DNA of 64,000 bases, from the NCBI GenBank assembly GCA_965230425.1, contig CBDDKW010000008.1:124001-188000 (forward strand), in the 5' to 3' direction. Source of the stretch: CBDDKW01 sp965230425. Its GTDB lineage: Bacteria; Pseudomonadota; Gammaproteobacteria; UBA1113. Positions 53,729-63,232 of the stretch are shown piece after piece (the stretch's first letter is position 1; the number at the start of each line of letters is the position of its first letter). The notes under the pieces were generated by a model. It was not told the DNA's origin and did no database searches. It saw only the letters and a program-made list of their open reading frames with translations. The translations under genes and the position numbers were made by a program.

Positions 53729-55042
53729 ATGATAATGCACCGACAAAAATATGCAGAATTAAAGCGCTGGCAACAGGACGGATCGAGAAAGCCATTAATT
53801 CTACGTGGTGCTCGCCAAGTTGGTAAAACACATTTATTAAAGCAATTTGGTGCAAATGAATATGAGCATTGTATCTGTTTAAACTTTGAAGAAGATCCTC
53901 AGCTAGCTAGTTTCTTTCAAGGTAAATTAAGCCCAGAGCGTATTATTGAAAATTTGCAAATATATACTGGTGAGGTTATTGAGCCTGAAAGTACACTGCT
54001 TATTTTTGATGAAATACAAGAATGCCCTGAAGCTTTAAATAGCCTTAAATATTTCAATGAAAAGCATAATGAATATCACATTGCAGCAGCAGGTTCATTA
54101 TTAGGGGTGAAATTACAAGGCCAGCAAAGTTTTCCTGTGGGCAAAGTTAATTTTATGGATTTATATCCATTAACCTTTTTAGAATTTATTCAGGCAGTGG
54201 GTGAAGTTAAGTTAGCAGAATATTTAGATAACTTAAGTGAATGTATCGCTATTCCACAAGCATTTCATGAAGAATTATTGCGTCTATTGAGGCTTTACTA
54301 TGTGATTGGTGGTATGCCTGAAGTAGTCAACACTTATGTACAACACCAAGAGTTTGACAAAGTGCGAGAGATACAAAAAGCAATTTTAGCCGCGTATAAT
54401 TTTGATTTTGCTAAACATGCAGAGCCTAGCCAAGTGATGAAAATCAATGAAATTTGGCAATCTATCCCTACTCAACTGGCAAAAGAAAATAAAAAATTTA
54501 TTTTTTCGGTGATACGTAAGAGTGCTAGAGCAAGAGAGTACCAAGAAGCCATACAATGGTTAAGTCATGCGGGATTGATACATCAATCCTTTAGAATTTC
54601 TGCATCTAAACTGCCCATTGATGCCTATAGCGATAAAAATATTTTTAAAGTATTTTTGTTAGATGTAGGTTTATTAGGTGCGATGAGTGATTTGCCAATG
54701 CAAACAGTTATTATGGGCGATGAATTATTCCAAGAGTTTAAAGGTGCATTGACAGAAAATTTTGTTGCCCAAGCATTGGTTGCCCGTAATAATCATTTGG
54801 GTTTGTATTATTGGGCCAGTGAAGGCCAGGCAGAGGTTGATTTTGTGATACAGCATGTCCAGGAAATTCTACCGATTGAAGTGAAAGCTGGCAGTTCAAA
54901 TAAGAAGAAAAGCTTATCAGTGTATATGCAAAAATATCAACCGCAGCGCGCTTTACGAGTGTCTACATTGAATTTAGATAAACAAGCCAATATTGAAAAT
55001 TACCCTTTGTATCTAACCAGCAGAATTGCAGAGTTAGAATAG
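53729..55042 (+). CDS. AAA_14/DUF4143-type ATPase
   Basis: 437 residues. Walker A GARQVGKTHLL (about 25-35), Walker B LLIFDEIQECP, sensor-like IAAAGSLLGVKL, then the DUF4143 region with KIFKVFLLDVGLL-like stretch (NIFKVFLLDVGLLGAM), GALTENFVAQAL and the PD-(D/E)XK-like end YYWASEGQAEVDFVIQ ... LPIEVKAG. Functions of these common ATPases are unknown. CAGGA is 6 bases before the ATG. Single gene between the Hcp island and ftsE. Confidence 0.88.
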   Translation: MIMHRQKYAELKRWQQDGSRKPLILRGARQVGKTHLLKQFGANEYEHCICLNFEEDPQLASFFQGKLSPERIIENLQIYTGEVIEPESTLLIFDEIQECPEALNSLKYFNEKHNEYHIAAAGSLLGVKLQGQQSFPVGKVNFMDLYPLTFLEFIQAVGEVKLAEYLDNLSECIAIPQAFHEELLRLLRLYYVIGGMPEVVNTYVQHQEFDKVREIQKAILAAYNFDFAKHAEPSQVMKINEIWQSIPTQLAKENKKFIFSVIRKSARAREYQEAIQWLSHAGLIHQSFRISASKLPIDAYSDKNIFKVFLLDVGLLGAMSDLPMQTVIMGDELFQEFKGALTENFVAQALVARNNHLGLYYWASEGQAEVDFVIQHVQEILPIEVKAGSSNKKKSLSVYMQKYQPQRALRVSTLNLDKQANIENYPLYLTSRIAELE

Positions 55043-55133
55043 TCTAATCAGCTACACATTTACAGGCAGCATGAGTACGGGTATATTGGCAATCAGATAA
55101 ACAATATGCAGTAATAATTGATGAGAAAATACC

Positions 55134-55814
55134 ATGATACGCTTTGAAAACGTGAATAAATCTTACGACAATGGCCATAATGCCTTAAGCCATGTGAACT
55201 TCCATTTAGCTGAAGGTGAGATGGCATTCTTAACTGGCCACTCTGGTGCGGGAAAAAGTTCCTTACTAAAGTTAATTACCGTGGTTGAGCGAGCCACTAG
55301 CGGACAAATATATATCAATAATCAACATATCAATCGACTACCTAATCGTAAAATTCCAGAGCTACGCCGCAATATTGGTTTTATTTTCCAAGATCCACAT
55401 ATGATCGAAGAAATTTCCGTATTTGATAATGTGGCGTTACCCTTAACCATTGCAGGTTATCGACCAGCAGAGATTGGCCGACGAGTCCGAGCGGCCTTAG
55501 ATAAGGTAGGTTTGCTCAATAAGGAAAAGCTATTACCAAAAGCTTTATCCGGGGGTGAGCAACAGCGCGTGGGTATTGCCCGCGCAGTCGTGCATAAACC
55601 ACCGATACTTCTAGCCGATGAGCCCACAGGTAATTTAGATCCACGTTTATCAGCAGAAATCATGCACTTATTCGAACAGTTTAATCAAGTTGGGGTGAGC
55701 ATTTTCATCGCTACACATGATTTAGCCTTAATTGGTCGTATGAATCAACGTATCATGACCTTGCATCAAGGCCGCATGGTGAGTACAGGAGTGCGATTCG
55801 ATGATGGCCAATAA
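55134..55814 (+). CDS. ftsE: cell division ATPase FtsE
   Basis: 226 residues. ABC ATPase with GHSGAGKSSLLKLI, LSGGEQQRVGIARAVV, ILLADEPTGNLD and IATHD. With FtsX it activates peptidoglycan hydrolases at the septum. Overlaps ftsX by 14 bases. Separated from ftsY by the accessory island. Confidence 0.96.
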   Translation: MIRFENVNKSYDNGHNALSHVNFHLAEGEMAFLTGHSGAGKSSLLKLITVVERATSGQIYINNQHINRLPNRKIPELRRNIGFIFQDPHMIEEISVFDNVALPLTIAGYRPAEIGRRVRAALDKVGLLNKEKLLPKALSGGEQQRVGIARAVVHKPPILLADEPTGNLDPRLSAEIMHLFEQFNQVGVSIFIATHDLALIGRMNQRIMTLHQGRMVSTGVRFDDGQ

Positions 55815-56808
55815 ACAACACCCACGTTATCCCGATCAAAAAAATACATCTGCAAAGAAGGTGACGCAAAAACGCTCTGATAGTATGTATCAGAATTTTT
55901 TATTCTTATATTTTATTCGCCATGTAGATGCCTGTATTAACAGTTTAGGCCGTTTAAGCCGCACACCTTTTGCCACACTCATGACCATGGCAGTGATTGG
56001 TGTGTCTCTAGCATTACCTATGGGCTTATTCCTCTTATTAAACAATATGGAGACCTTGGGACAACAGTGGGATAATACAGCACAAGTGTCTTTATTTTTA
56101 AAGCAGGATGTAGGTGAAATTCAAGCCCGCGATTTAACACGAGAATTACAACAAGAAGCCGATATTGCCGAGACGCAGTACATTTCACCGCAGCAAGGCC
56201 TGCAAGAATTTGAAGAAATGGCCGGGTTTCAAGGCTTATTAGATGCCTTGCCAGATAATCCATTGCCCGGAGTCATCATCGTTAAACCGAAACTAGATGC
56301 ACAGTCAGCAATAGCCATGCAACAATTATTAAATAATTTGCGTGGTTTGCCAGAAGTGGATATTGCGCAATTAGATATGCAATGGATGAAACGCTTCTTT
56401 AGTATTCTTGAATTAGGCCGACACGCGGTATTAGCTTTAGCCTTTTTATTAGGCTTAGGGGTATGTTTAGTAGTATGGAATACGATTCGTTTATCCACAC
56501 AGAACAGCCGTAAAGAAATCGAAGTGATTAAATTGTTCGGTGCCAGTAATAGCTTTGTACGTAGACCTTTCTTATATATTGGCATGTTCTATGGGTTATT
56601 TGGCGGGGTGATCGCTTGGCTCTTAGTCGATGCTGTTTTATTATGGTTACGTCAGCCGGTAGCAAATTTAGCACAATTATATAATAGCCAATATTATTTA
56701 GCTGAGCTTGGCTTACCTTCCGTGGCGATCTTATTAATTACCGGTGCATTGTTAGGCTTAATCGGTTCTTATGTGGCTTTGGGAAGGCATCTTAGTTATA
56801 AGCATTAA
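55801..56808 (+). CDS. ftsX: cell division protein FtsX
   Basis: 335 residues. A charged N-terminal tail of about 35 residues, a first membrane segment near 65-80 (TMAVIGVSLALPMGLFLLL), an extracytoplasmic domain, then three segments including LALAFLLGLGVCLVVWNTI and the family phrase STQNSRKEIEVIKLFGASN. Partner of FtsE. Confidence 0.95.
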   Translation: MMANKQHPRYPDQKNTSAKKVTQKRSDSMYQNFLFLYFIRHVDACINSLGRLSRTPFATLMTMAVIGVSLALPMGLFLLLNNMETLGQQWDNTAQVSLFLKQDVGEIQARDLTRELQQEADIAETQYISPQQGLQEFEEMAGFQGLLDALPDNPLPGVIIVKPKLDAQSAIAMQQLLNNLRGLPEVDIAQLDMQWMKRFFSILELGRHAVLALAFLLGLGVCLVVWNTIRLSTQNSRKEIEVIKLFGASNSFVRRPFLYIGMFYGLFGGVIAWLLVDAVLLWLRQPVANLAQLYNSQYYLAELGLPSVAILLITGALLGLIGSYVALGRHLSYKH

Positions 56809-56853
56809 CTAGTTTTGATTCTCAGCAGTATGAACACGATTTATGTAAGTGAA

Positions 56854-57019
56854 ATATACCCATAGTGTCTCATATTTAGGGTTTTATAGGGCAGGGATTT
56901 TTCGTTAGCTAAAGATTTTAAATTGCAGGTAATAGCTAGCTATTGGCAAAATTTAAAATCTTTAGCTGGCGGAAAATAACATGCTAGAAAGCCCTAAATA
57001 TGAGACACTATGGGTATAT
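56854..57019. mobile_element. 166-bp MITE with 28-bp perfect terminal inverted repeats
   Basis: Left end 56854-56881 starts ATATACCCATAGTGTCTCAT; its exact inverse is at 56992-57019. The interior also pairs in part (GCTAAAGATTTTAAATT with AATTTAAAATCTTTAGC), so the element folds into a long hairpin. No coding capacity. Confidence 0.8.
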
Positions 57020-57030
57020 CATTAGGCAAT

Positions 57031-57058
57031 AAAAAACCGAAGCTTGCTTCGGTTTTTT
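57031..57058. terminator. bidirectional terminator between ftsX and 57108 gene
   Basis: AAAAAACCGAAGC (57031-57043) pairs exactly with GCTTCGGTTTTTT (57046-57058). A GC stem flanked by A and T runs works in both directions for these convergent genes. Confidence 0.9.
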
Positions 57059-57107
57059 ATTTTTGACGGATGGGCCTATAGTAAAGCCTATTTTTTAAGC
57101 CGATGAC

Positions 57108-58010
57108 TTAGCGTCCGCATTTTCGAGCAGGAGGCGTAAAAGCTGAATTTGCATGTCTTTCAAATTCGTCGCGTATAACAATACCAGAAGGTTGCTGGGA
57201 ATCAGATGATGGACGTATAGCATATGGTACTATAACAGTGTTGCCATTTGAGTGAGTAATCGTTTTTACGACATCGGTTCTAGTTGTTGAGTTAGCAGCA
57301 GGAGCGGGTGGTGTCTGTACTGCTGGTTGAGTAAGTCCTGGCTGTTTATTCCTTTGTGCTACTTCTGCTAACATGGCTTGTAACTGTGCAGGAGTTGGTA
57401 GGGAAACAGTTGTACGCTGTTCTCCAGATGTAGATGCATGGATAGATGTAGAACTTCCTATAATATCTGCTAACTCAGGATCAACATCATCATAATCACT
57501 GCTATTTACAGGTAAAGAGTTAAAAAAGCTTGGCCATGAAGCAACAGTATGTATAGAAGAATTAGGCTGCGAAGAACTATCTGTTCTTGATGTTCGTGAG
57601 CTACTTAGGGGGCTAGGTGAATCAGAGTGTGTACTATCGCCAGTAGTATCCATATCCGACCCACAATCGGCATCTGGTTCATCTGAGCTCGATTGGGAAG
57701 CATCATTATCCTCTATAAGTAAATCTAACTCGATACTTTCTAAAATTCCAAGTAATTCCGGAGTGTTTTCAATGAAATAAGCATCTTTGTTAGGGGTGGA
57801 CATGAGGTTTATATTCATCCCTTCTGCAGATAGCGCATCTCGTAATGGGCGAATTAGCTTATCGCCAAATACTCCTAAATTTAGTCCAGACTCTTGAGAG
57901 CTTTCTATTAGACGCAATGTACCCAGAATATGCAAAGGTCCATTATTTTCATCGGGTAATAACACAAGCTCTAGGCCCTCAAGAAAGAGGGGAAAAGTAT
58001 AGTAACGCAT
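57108..58010 (-). CDS. Ser/Pro-rich protein of unknown function
   Basis: 300 residues from the ATG at 58010 (GTGAGA about 5 bases upstream); in-frame starts at 58016 and 58064 are less likely. Residues 1-105 look folded (YYTFPLFLEGLELVLLPDEN, then LGVFGDKLIRPLRDALSAEG). Residues about 108-300 are rich in Ser, Asp, Thr, Pro and probably disordered, with eukaryote-like low-complexity pieces (SPSPLSSSRTSRTDSSSQ). No domain recognised. Such mixed proteins are common among secreted effectors of intracellular bacteria, but nothing here proves secretion. Confidence 0.6.
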   Translation of the reverse strand: MRYYTFPLFLEGLELVLLPDENNGPLHILGTLRLIESSQESGLNLGVFGDKLIRPLRDALSAEGMNINLMSTPNKDAYFIENTPELLGILESIELDLLIEDNDASQSSSDEPDADCGSDMDTTGDSTHSDSPSPLSSSRTSRTDSSSQPNSSIHTVASWPSFFNSLPVNSSDYDDVDPELADIIGSSTSIHASTSGEQRTTVSLPTPAQLQAMLAEVAQRNKQPGLTQPAVQTPPAPAANSTTRTDVVKTITHSNGNTVIVPYAIRPSSDSQQPSGIVIRDEFERHANSAFTPPARKCGR

Positions 58011-58102
58011 AATCATCTCACATTTATTATTATAGTTATTCGTGATAGCACCCGATAGTAACAAAAAAATATTAAGAAATTATTAACAAATTAAACTTGA
58101 TT

Positions 58103-58199
58103 CCCCGCAGCTAGCTGCGGGGACTTTACGCTTGGGGATTCTTAAGGGGAGTCAGCGTAGACTCCCCTTAAGTTGCCGTTACGCGAACTTGGTTCGCGT
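58103..58199. repeat. row of three strong hairpins
   Basis: CCCCGCAGCTAGCTGCGGGG (58103-58122) is a perfect 20-bp palindrome. CTTAAGGGGAGTC (58141-58153) pairs with GACTCCCCTTAAG (58160-58172). ACGCGAACTTGGTTCGCGT spans 58181-58199. They lie between the Ser-rich gene and corA and may be a composite repeat or an RNA structure. Confidence 0.7.
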
Positions 58200-58221
58200 A
58201 GGCGAAATATTATTAGGAAAT

Positions 58222-58253
58222 AAAAATCCCCGTGGCTTGCCTCGGGGATTTTT
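58222..58253 (-). terminator. corA terminator
   Basis: AAAAATCCCCG (58222-58232) pairs exactly with CGGGGATTTTT (58243-58253), ending right at the corA stop; on the minus strand the stem ends in a U run. Confidence 0.88.
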
Positions 58254-58254
58254 A

Positions 58255-59313
58255 TTATAACCAGCCGCAGCGTTTAAATATCCAAGCGAGTAATGCACCT
58301 AGACCACCCATGACGCCTAAGCAGATGAAAAAACCATAATGCCATTGTAATTCAGGTACATTAAGGAAGTTCATGCCGTAAATACCGGTAATAAAGGTTA
58401 ATGGTGCGAATATAACTGCCCAAACGGTGGCTTTACGCTGGACTTCATTGGAGTGAAAAGTTTTGTTGTTAACGAGTGATAGGTGGGTTTCCAACATATT
58501 TGAAGTCATTTCACGATAAATTTCGAGAATATCAACGAGACGGATCAAGTGATCATAACAGTCACGTAAGTATAATTTGGTTTCATCTGAGAGTAAGTCA
58601 TTATCATTACGCATTAAGACTCGGATCGCCTCACGTTGTGGGCGTAACTTTAAGCGTAAAACCAATAATTCACGTTTAATGGTATAGAGGTCGTTAACTG
58701 TTTCCTCACCAGTAGGGCCTAACAAGGCTTGTTCCACCGCTTCAATCTCATCATCAAATTCATCTAAGAGCGGGAAACAATGGTCAATGGTCACATCAAT
58801 TAACACATACAGGAGATAATCAATTTTATGATTACGCAGCGCAGACTGGGGATGATGTAAACGTCGACGTACTGCACGGAAGGGATCGTTCTCACCACTG
58901 TGAAAGCTCACCAAGAAATTATCACCTAAGAATAAACTAACGCGTTCATTAATGATGGTGGAGCCAGATTTATTTAATAAACCCAAGATCACCAAAATTT
59001 GATTTTCATAGGCTTCTGTTTTTGGACGCTCGCCAATGTCGATGACATCTTCCAATGCTAGGGGGTGTAAATTAAATAGATTACCAAATTCCCGTAGGGT
59101 CGATGGTTTAGGTTGACCTTGTACATGGATCCAGGTGAAGGATTCTTTGCTGATATAATTTTGGCATTCAGCCGCAGTGATATTCAACCGCTCGGTAATT
59201 TGAGATTCATTATAATTAACCAAAGTAATGCTGATAGGGGTTTCAGCCGCGGTATCGACAACCTGTGATAGATCCAGCGTTTGTTGTTCTTGTGCAATGG
59301 TTTGTGTTTCCAT
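58255..59313 (-). CDS. corA: magnesium/cobalt transporter CorA
   Basis: 352 residues from the ATG at 59313, which has AGGAGG 5 bases upstream; a GTG at 59319 overlaps the site. A long cytoplasmic N-terminal domain (FTWIHVQGQPKPSTLREFGN) is followed by two C-terminal membrane helices with the signature YGMNFLNVPE between them. It forms pentameric Mg2+ channels. Confidence 0.95.
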   Translation of the reverse strand: METQTIAQEQQTLDLSQVVDTAAETPISITLVNYNESQITERLNITAAECQNYISKESFTWIHVQGQPKPSTLREFGNLFNLHPLALEDVIDIGERPKTEAYENQILVILGLLNKSGSTIINERVSLFLGDNFLVSFHSGENDPFRAVRRRLHHPQSALRNHKIDYLLYVLIDVTIDHCFPLLDEFDDEIEAVEQALLGPTGEETVNDLYTIKRELLVLRLKLRPQREAIRVLMRNDNDLLSDETKLYLRDCYDHLIRLVDILEIYREMTSNMLETHLSLVNNKTFHSNEVQRKATVWAVIFAPLTFITGIYGMNFLNVPELQWHYGFFICLGVMGGLGALLAWIFKRCGWL

Positions 59314-59753
59314 AGCCACCTCCTAAACCAGTGTGACACTGTGCGCGCAGCTAGGTTTCCATAAACTTAAAAAGAATGCTTACTATAAGCAAGTAAACAC
59401 TCTTTTTAAGTTACAAAACAGCCGTCGTATTACTGTTTTGTCAGCGGAACAGCCTAGCATGGTTGTTCTCTATGCTCATTATCTTGTTAATTACCTCAGG
59501 GCAAATAGGCCGAGTGGACGAAGTTTATACAAAACGACCTATGATAACACAGATTTTTAGTGATAGGGAGTATATAGTGGCATTGTTTGAGATAAATATT
59601 GATGGGATGGACATGAAATGTCTGCACAAAATTATCAAAGCTATATGCCATATGCCTTTAAAATTGCGTGATAGTTGCAATGTTATCAGAATGGCCTGTA
59701 CATGAGTGGTCCTATGGTCCCCACAGATGTGGAGACCATAGGGGGATGATATT
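59314..59753. other. intergenic region, corA to VioB-like gene
   Basis: No convincing gene in these 440 bases. It has an inverted repeat AACTTAAAAAG...CTTTTTAAGTT (about 59364-59411) and a hairpin CCTATGGTCYCC-type stem around 59710-59745 that may end the VioB-like transcript. Small ORFs here lack ribosome sites. Confidence 0.55.
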
Positions 59754-62700
59754 TTAAGGGCGCTTCATCATAGAGAAGCGTTCTATCTTCGGCGGTTGTC
59801 CATGCTCATCTGAGCCTTGAGGTGATGCCGGCATTCCGTCCACTGGGTTAATATCTGAAGTCACTAGTCGTTCGATAATGACTTCTTGCCCTAGTTTAGG
59901 TTGTGCTCTCCTACCTGTAGAGTTGCTGCTTGAGGCTTGAGGTTGATTTCCAGTGGCACGAGTTCCAAACAAACCAAGAGTACGTGCCGCCAGTAGAGAT
60001 CTACCTCTACGTGAGGTGTCCTCTGCAGTTGCCGTCCCAGAAGGCTCAAATATAGCCATCCCAGCCCTAATGCGAGGTGAGATTGGAGAGGTTGGACCAG
60101 GTGCAGGTGGAGCAGGTGGAGCGGATGGTGTAGGTGCAGATTGTAAGTAAGGTTGGCAGTGAAAATTTGGACCCAGGGTGAAATTTTCATTTCCTGTATT
60201 TCGAGGATCTGGGTATTGCATTAAATCTTGAGCAGTCAATTGTAGATTACGCATTATACCTAGTGCATGAATGATATTTTGAGGCAAACCATTGAAGACT
60301 TCTTGTAGACTATTTAATAACCTTGCGTACATTTCATTAAATTGGTTAAGCAAATGTTTCCCAGGACTATCCTCAGGCAGATCATCATTGCTTGTGCCAA
60401 TCCGCATAGGATAAATACCCTCAGGATCAAAGGCAATGGATTCGTCACTGAATTCATAACCGATGCCCGCGGCAGTAACACGTAACAATTTACCTGCATA
60501 AATTTCTAAGAAGCGGTAATAGTGGGCAGGATCATCACCCTCATTTAGAACATTAGTTAAAGATACGCCTTCGCCTTGTTCAACGATTTTATCTAAGGCC
60601 ATAATAGCGGTTTTTAAATCAACCACGCTAATATTATCATTTGAGTGTGGCCAAATGCTTATTTGACGTTTTGGATCGCCAGAAAATAAATTGGGATCTT
60701 TGTCACTGAGTTCTTGCAGTGCTTCTTTGATTCCTGCATAAAATTCACCGATGGTGAATGCCTCTGCATCCTCTGTTGTGTCGATAGGATCAACACCTTC
60801 AGGCATTTGAATATCAGCAATTTCATTAGGTTGTTCAATACGCATAAACAGATTGCGTATCCTTTCTTTTGTGCATGGGCCTAAGGTGATCTCTAATCCC
60901 TTGAGAATATCATAAGGTAATTCTCCGGGATAATTAGGCACAAAGTCGATCTCGTTTAAAACAGGAGAGCCACCTATAGCATTTAAAATATTACATGCTA
61001 AGGTCATGTGTAGCATTTCTTCCATAACAATGGAACGTAAAATCCTGGTAATTTCAAGATTAGTCCCTGGCTTAATCGAATAGAGTGCACATAAATACAC
61101 AGGGATGGTTGAATGCTCAAAGGCAATGGCGAATTGCAGTGCCTCTTTTAAGTTTTCTAATGTGATGATACGTTCCCGCTGAGTTTCTAATGGTTTAGAA
61201 AAAACAGGGTTATCAAGCCAATGTAAAATCGTGCGTTGTTTGGCTGCAGATAAATCACGAGTCACTGGCATGTAATGTGGGTCTTCAACAGATGCAGAAA
61301 ATGCTAATTTCAAACTTTCTAAATGTTGGGTGACATTACGATAGTCTGAGAGGTCTAAAATTCTACGCATGACCGGATATAAATTTCCGTATTGGTGAAA
61401 GATAGGTCTTATATGCTCCTGCCACGTAGGTGATGTTGTTTCTTGGTAAGGATCCCAGACAAGGACGCTTAAAATATCTGAAGAATTTGGAAACCGATTG
61501 ACCATGCTACCCCGTGGGACAATTGTATCTCCCTCTCTAACAGAGTAAAAGACACTAAATAGCTCACCATCCACATGGCGGCGTGCGGCTGGTCGTGTAC
61601 TTGGGTCTTGTTCTGTGTCAGTGCCTACGATATTAAAGATGGCTTCGCCTTTAGCATTAGTTTTCAAATCACCGGCATTTTCTATGGTTAAACCATTAAC
61701 ACGATGTTCTACTCGCTCACGAGTTAGAGACACCGTAACGGGCATATCTGGCAAAGGCTTGCCAAAGCGAGTGGCGACTAATTTTACTTCCTTACGATCG
61801 CCATCATTTAAGCGGTAGATATGTTCTTCTGCTTTGACAAATAGACCATTAGCTTCTTCCTGAAGAATAGGATGGCCATCAGCATTAACCACAGCTAAGG
61901 GGCGATTTTGCAGAGCATTAACTTGTTCACTAGTTAGAGAAATAGTAAAAATTCCTGCGGTTCTTTCTAGCCACTTATCTTCTCGATAGGGAATAGGTAT
62001 GCCAAGTCGTTGTACGCTACTATCATTATTTATCAGGGCTAAATGCAATTCTCCATAATCAGCAAAATTACCACGCCACTCTTGCACTTGTAAACTGCTT
62101 GATAAATCAATATGTAGAAGAAAATCATTTTCATCTAAGTTTTCTATTTCAGCAAAGCTTGGACTGGTAGCGATCTGTCGATCTTCCGAGCCACGTGGCT
62201 GGTAAGTGACAGTTAAAGCTCTACCAATACCAAAACTCCAGGGGTTGCCTTCAGTATGGCCACTGATGACACCAACAACTCGACCGGTTGAAAAACGTGG
62301 ATCTTGACGATCTTTACCGTAACCATAATATCCATCAGTGGAAAAACGAATAGAAAGTAACTGCGTTTTGTCAAATTCAGATTTTAATTCAGTCAAGAAT
62401 CTTGAGTCAGTAATGCGTTGGTCATTCCAAGTAATATTTTTGATAATTGAATGATAGTAGGCTCCCGCATTTTCAGCACCACTGACCCCTGTTTGCCGAT
62501 TCCGCATGCGTTGAAAAAATACATTATGGAAGGCTGCTGGGTGAAAATCACCAGCAAATATATCTTGATTATTACTGTCAGATAAACGAATTTGGAATCC
62601 CCAAATGGCCGAAGTCATTTGATTAGCAGGGTCAATATCAACAATTTTACCATCGGTTTTTCGGTTACTTGGGGATACAGATAAGTGCATAACTGAGTCG

Positions 62701-62990
62701 TTAGGATCATGACTACCATCAGCATACCTAAAATCCATGACTTTGCAGTTATCAAAGCTCCATACGCCAGTGCCATAAGGATTCCAGCCGGCACGACGAG
62801 GTAAATTGCCATCGGCATCTGGTTTGAGCACGATGTCAGCAAATTCTTCAGTTGATAGTTCAGTGGCAAGTTGAAAGTTTCTGGCATCATTGTGATCAGA
62901 TGATACAGGGTCATTATTATTGATTGTACTCGGATCAGCCCTAAAAGAACCAGAAAAATTTAGTCGAGGACCAGAAAGATAGCCAGGCAT
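59754..62990 (-). CDS. VioB/RebD-like protein with ferritin-like domain
   Basis: 1078 residues. The start PGYLSGPRLNFSGSFRADPS is that of VioB/RebD-type proteins, which couple two iminophenyl- or iminoindole-pyruvates. Around residues 610-870 is a ferritin-like four-helix domain with Glu625-His626 in FEHSTIPVYLCALY and Glu657/Glu658...His661 in MEEMLHMTLA, plausible di-iron or metal ligands. The last 150 residues are Pro/Ala/Ser-rich (SAPPAPPAPGPTSP) and not typical. No vioA, vioC-E or other indolocarbazole genes are nearby, so pigment synthesis is not supported. An amino-acid-oxidase partner of the kind VioA provides is absent here, though a LodA-type oxidase lies at the other end of the window. 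Confidence 0.8.
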   Translation of the reverse strand: MPGYLSGPRLNFSGSFRADPSTINNNDPVSSDHNDARNFQLATELSTEEFADIVLKPDADGNLPRRAGWNPYGTGVWSFDNCKVMDFRYADGSHDPNDSVMHLSVSPSNRKTDGKIVDIDPANQMTSAIWGFQIRLSDSNNQDIFAGDFHPAAFHNVFFQRMRNRQTGVSGAENAGAYYHSIIKNITWNDQRITDSRFLTELKSEFDKTQLLSIRFSTDGYYGYGKDRQDPRFSTGRVVGVISGHTEGNPWSFGIGRALTVTYQPRGSEDRQIATSPSFAEIENLDENDFLLHIDLSSSLQVQEWRGNFADYGELHLALINNDSSVQRLGIPIPYREDKWLERTAGIFTISLTSEQVNALQNRPLAVVNADGHPILQEEANGLFVKAEEHIYRLNDGDRKEVKLVATRFGKPLPDMPVTVSLTRERVEHRVNGLTIENAGDLKTNAKGEAIFNIVGTDTEQDPSTRPAARRHVDGELFSVFYSVREGDTIVPRGSMVNRFPNSSDILSVLVWDPYQETTSPTWQEHIRPIFHQYGNLYPVMRRILDLSDYRNVTQHLESLKLAFSASVEDPHYMPVTRDLSAAKQRTILHWLDNPVFSKPLETQRERIITLENLKEALQFAIAFEHSTIPVYLCALYSIKPGTNLEITRILRSIVMEEMLHMTLACNILNAIGGSPVLNEIDFVPNYPGELPYDILKGLEITLGPCTKERIRNLFMRIEQPNEIADIQMPEGVDPIDTTEDAEAFTIGEFYAGIKEALQELSDKDPNLFSGDPKRQISIWPHSNDNISVVDLKTAIMALDKIVEQGEGVSLTNVLNEGDDPAHYYRFLEIYAGKLLRVTAAGIGYEFSDESIAFDPEGIYPMRIGTSNDDLPEDSPGKHLLNQFNEMYARLLNSLQEVFNGLPQNIIHALGIMRNLQLTAQDLMQYPDPRNTGNENFTLGPNFHCQPYLQSAPTPSAPPAPPAPGPTSPISPRIRAGMAIFEPSGTATAEDTSRRGRSLLAARTLGLFGTRATGNQPQASSSNSTGRRAQPKLGQEVIIERLVTSDINPVDGMPASPQGSDEHGQPPKIERFSMMKRP

Positions 62991-63232
62991 AATAAACTCC
63001 TTAAGTTAGAAAAAACATCAAGGCGGTTGGACCTAGTACAGTAATGTAAAAATCTGTCGATACGTGTATATTATGGTTATATATTTAAAAGGTTTTCGCA
63101 TATGATTTAGAGATTGCTACTCTATAGCGAGGAAACCTATGGTACTATCAAAGACACTCATTGTTAAGAGTAAGATATATCTATTTTTAGCAATGGCGGC
63201 AATTATGTATTGAGACGGTAAGGATATAATCA

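Noticed and set aside
59463..59705. 80-residue plus-strand ORF between corA and the VioB-like gene
   Set aside because: Starts with TTG without a ribosome site and shows no family features.
59754..62990. Violacein biosynthesis cluster
   Set aside because: Only a VioB-like gene is present; vioA, vioC, vioD and vioE are absent from the flanks.
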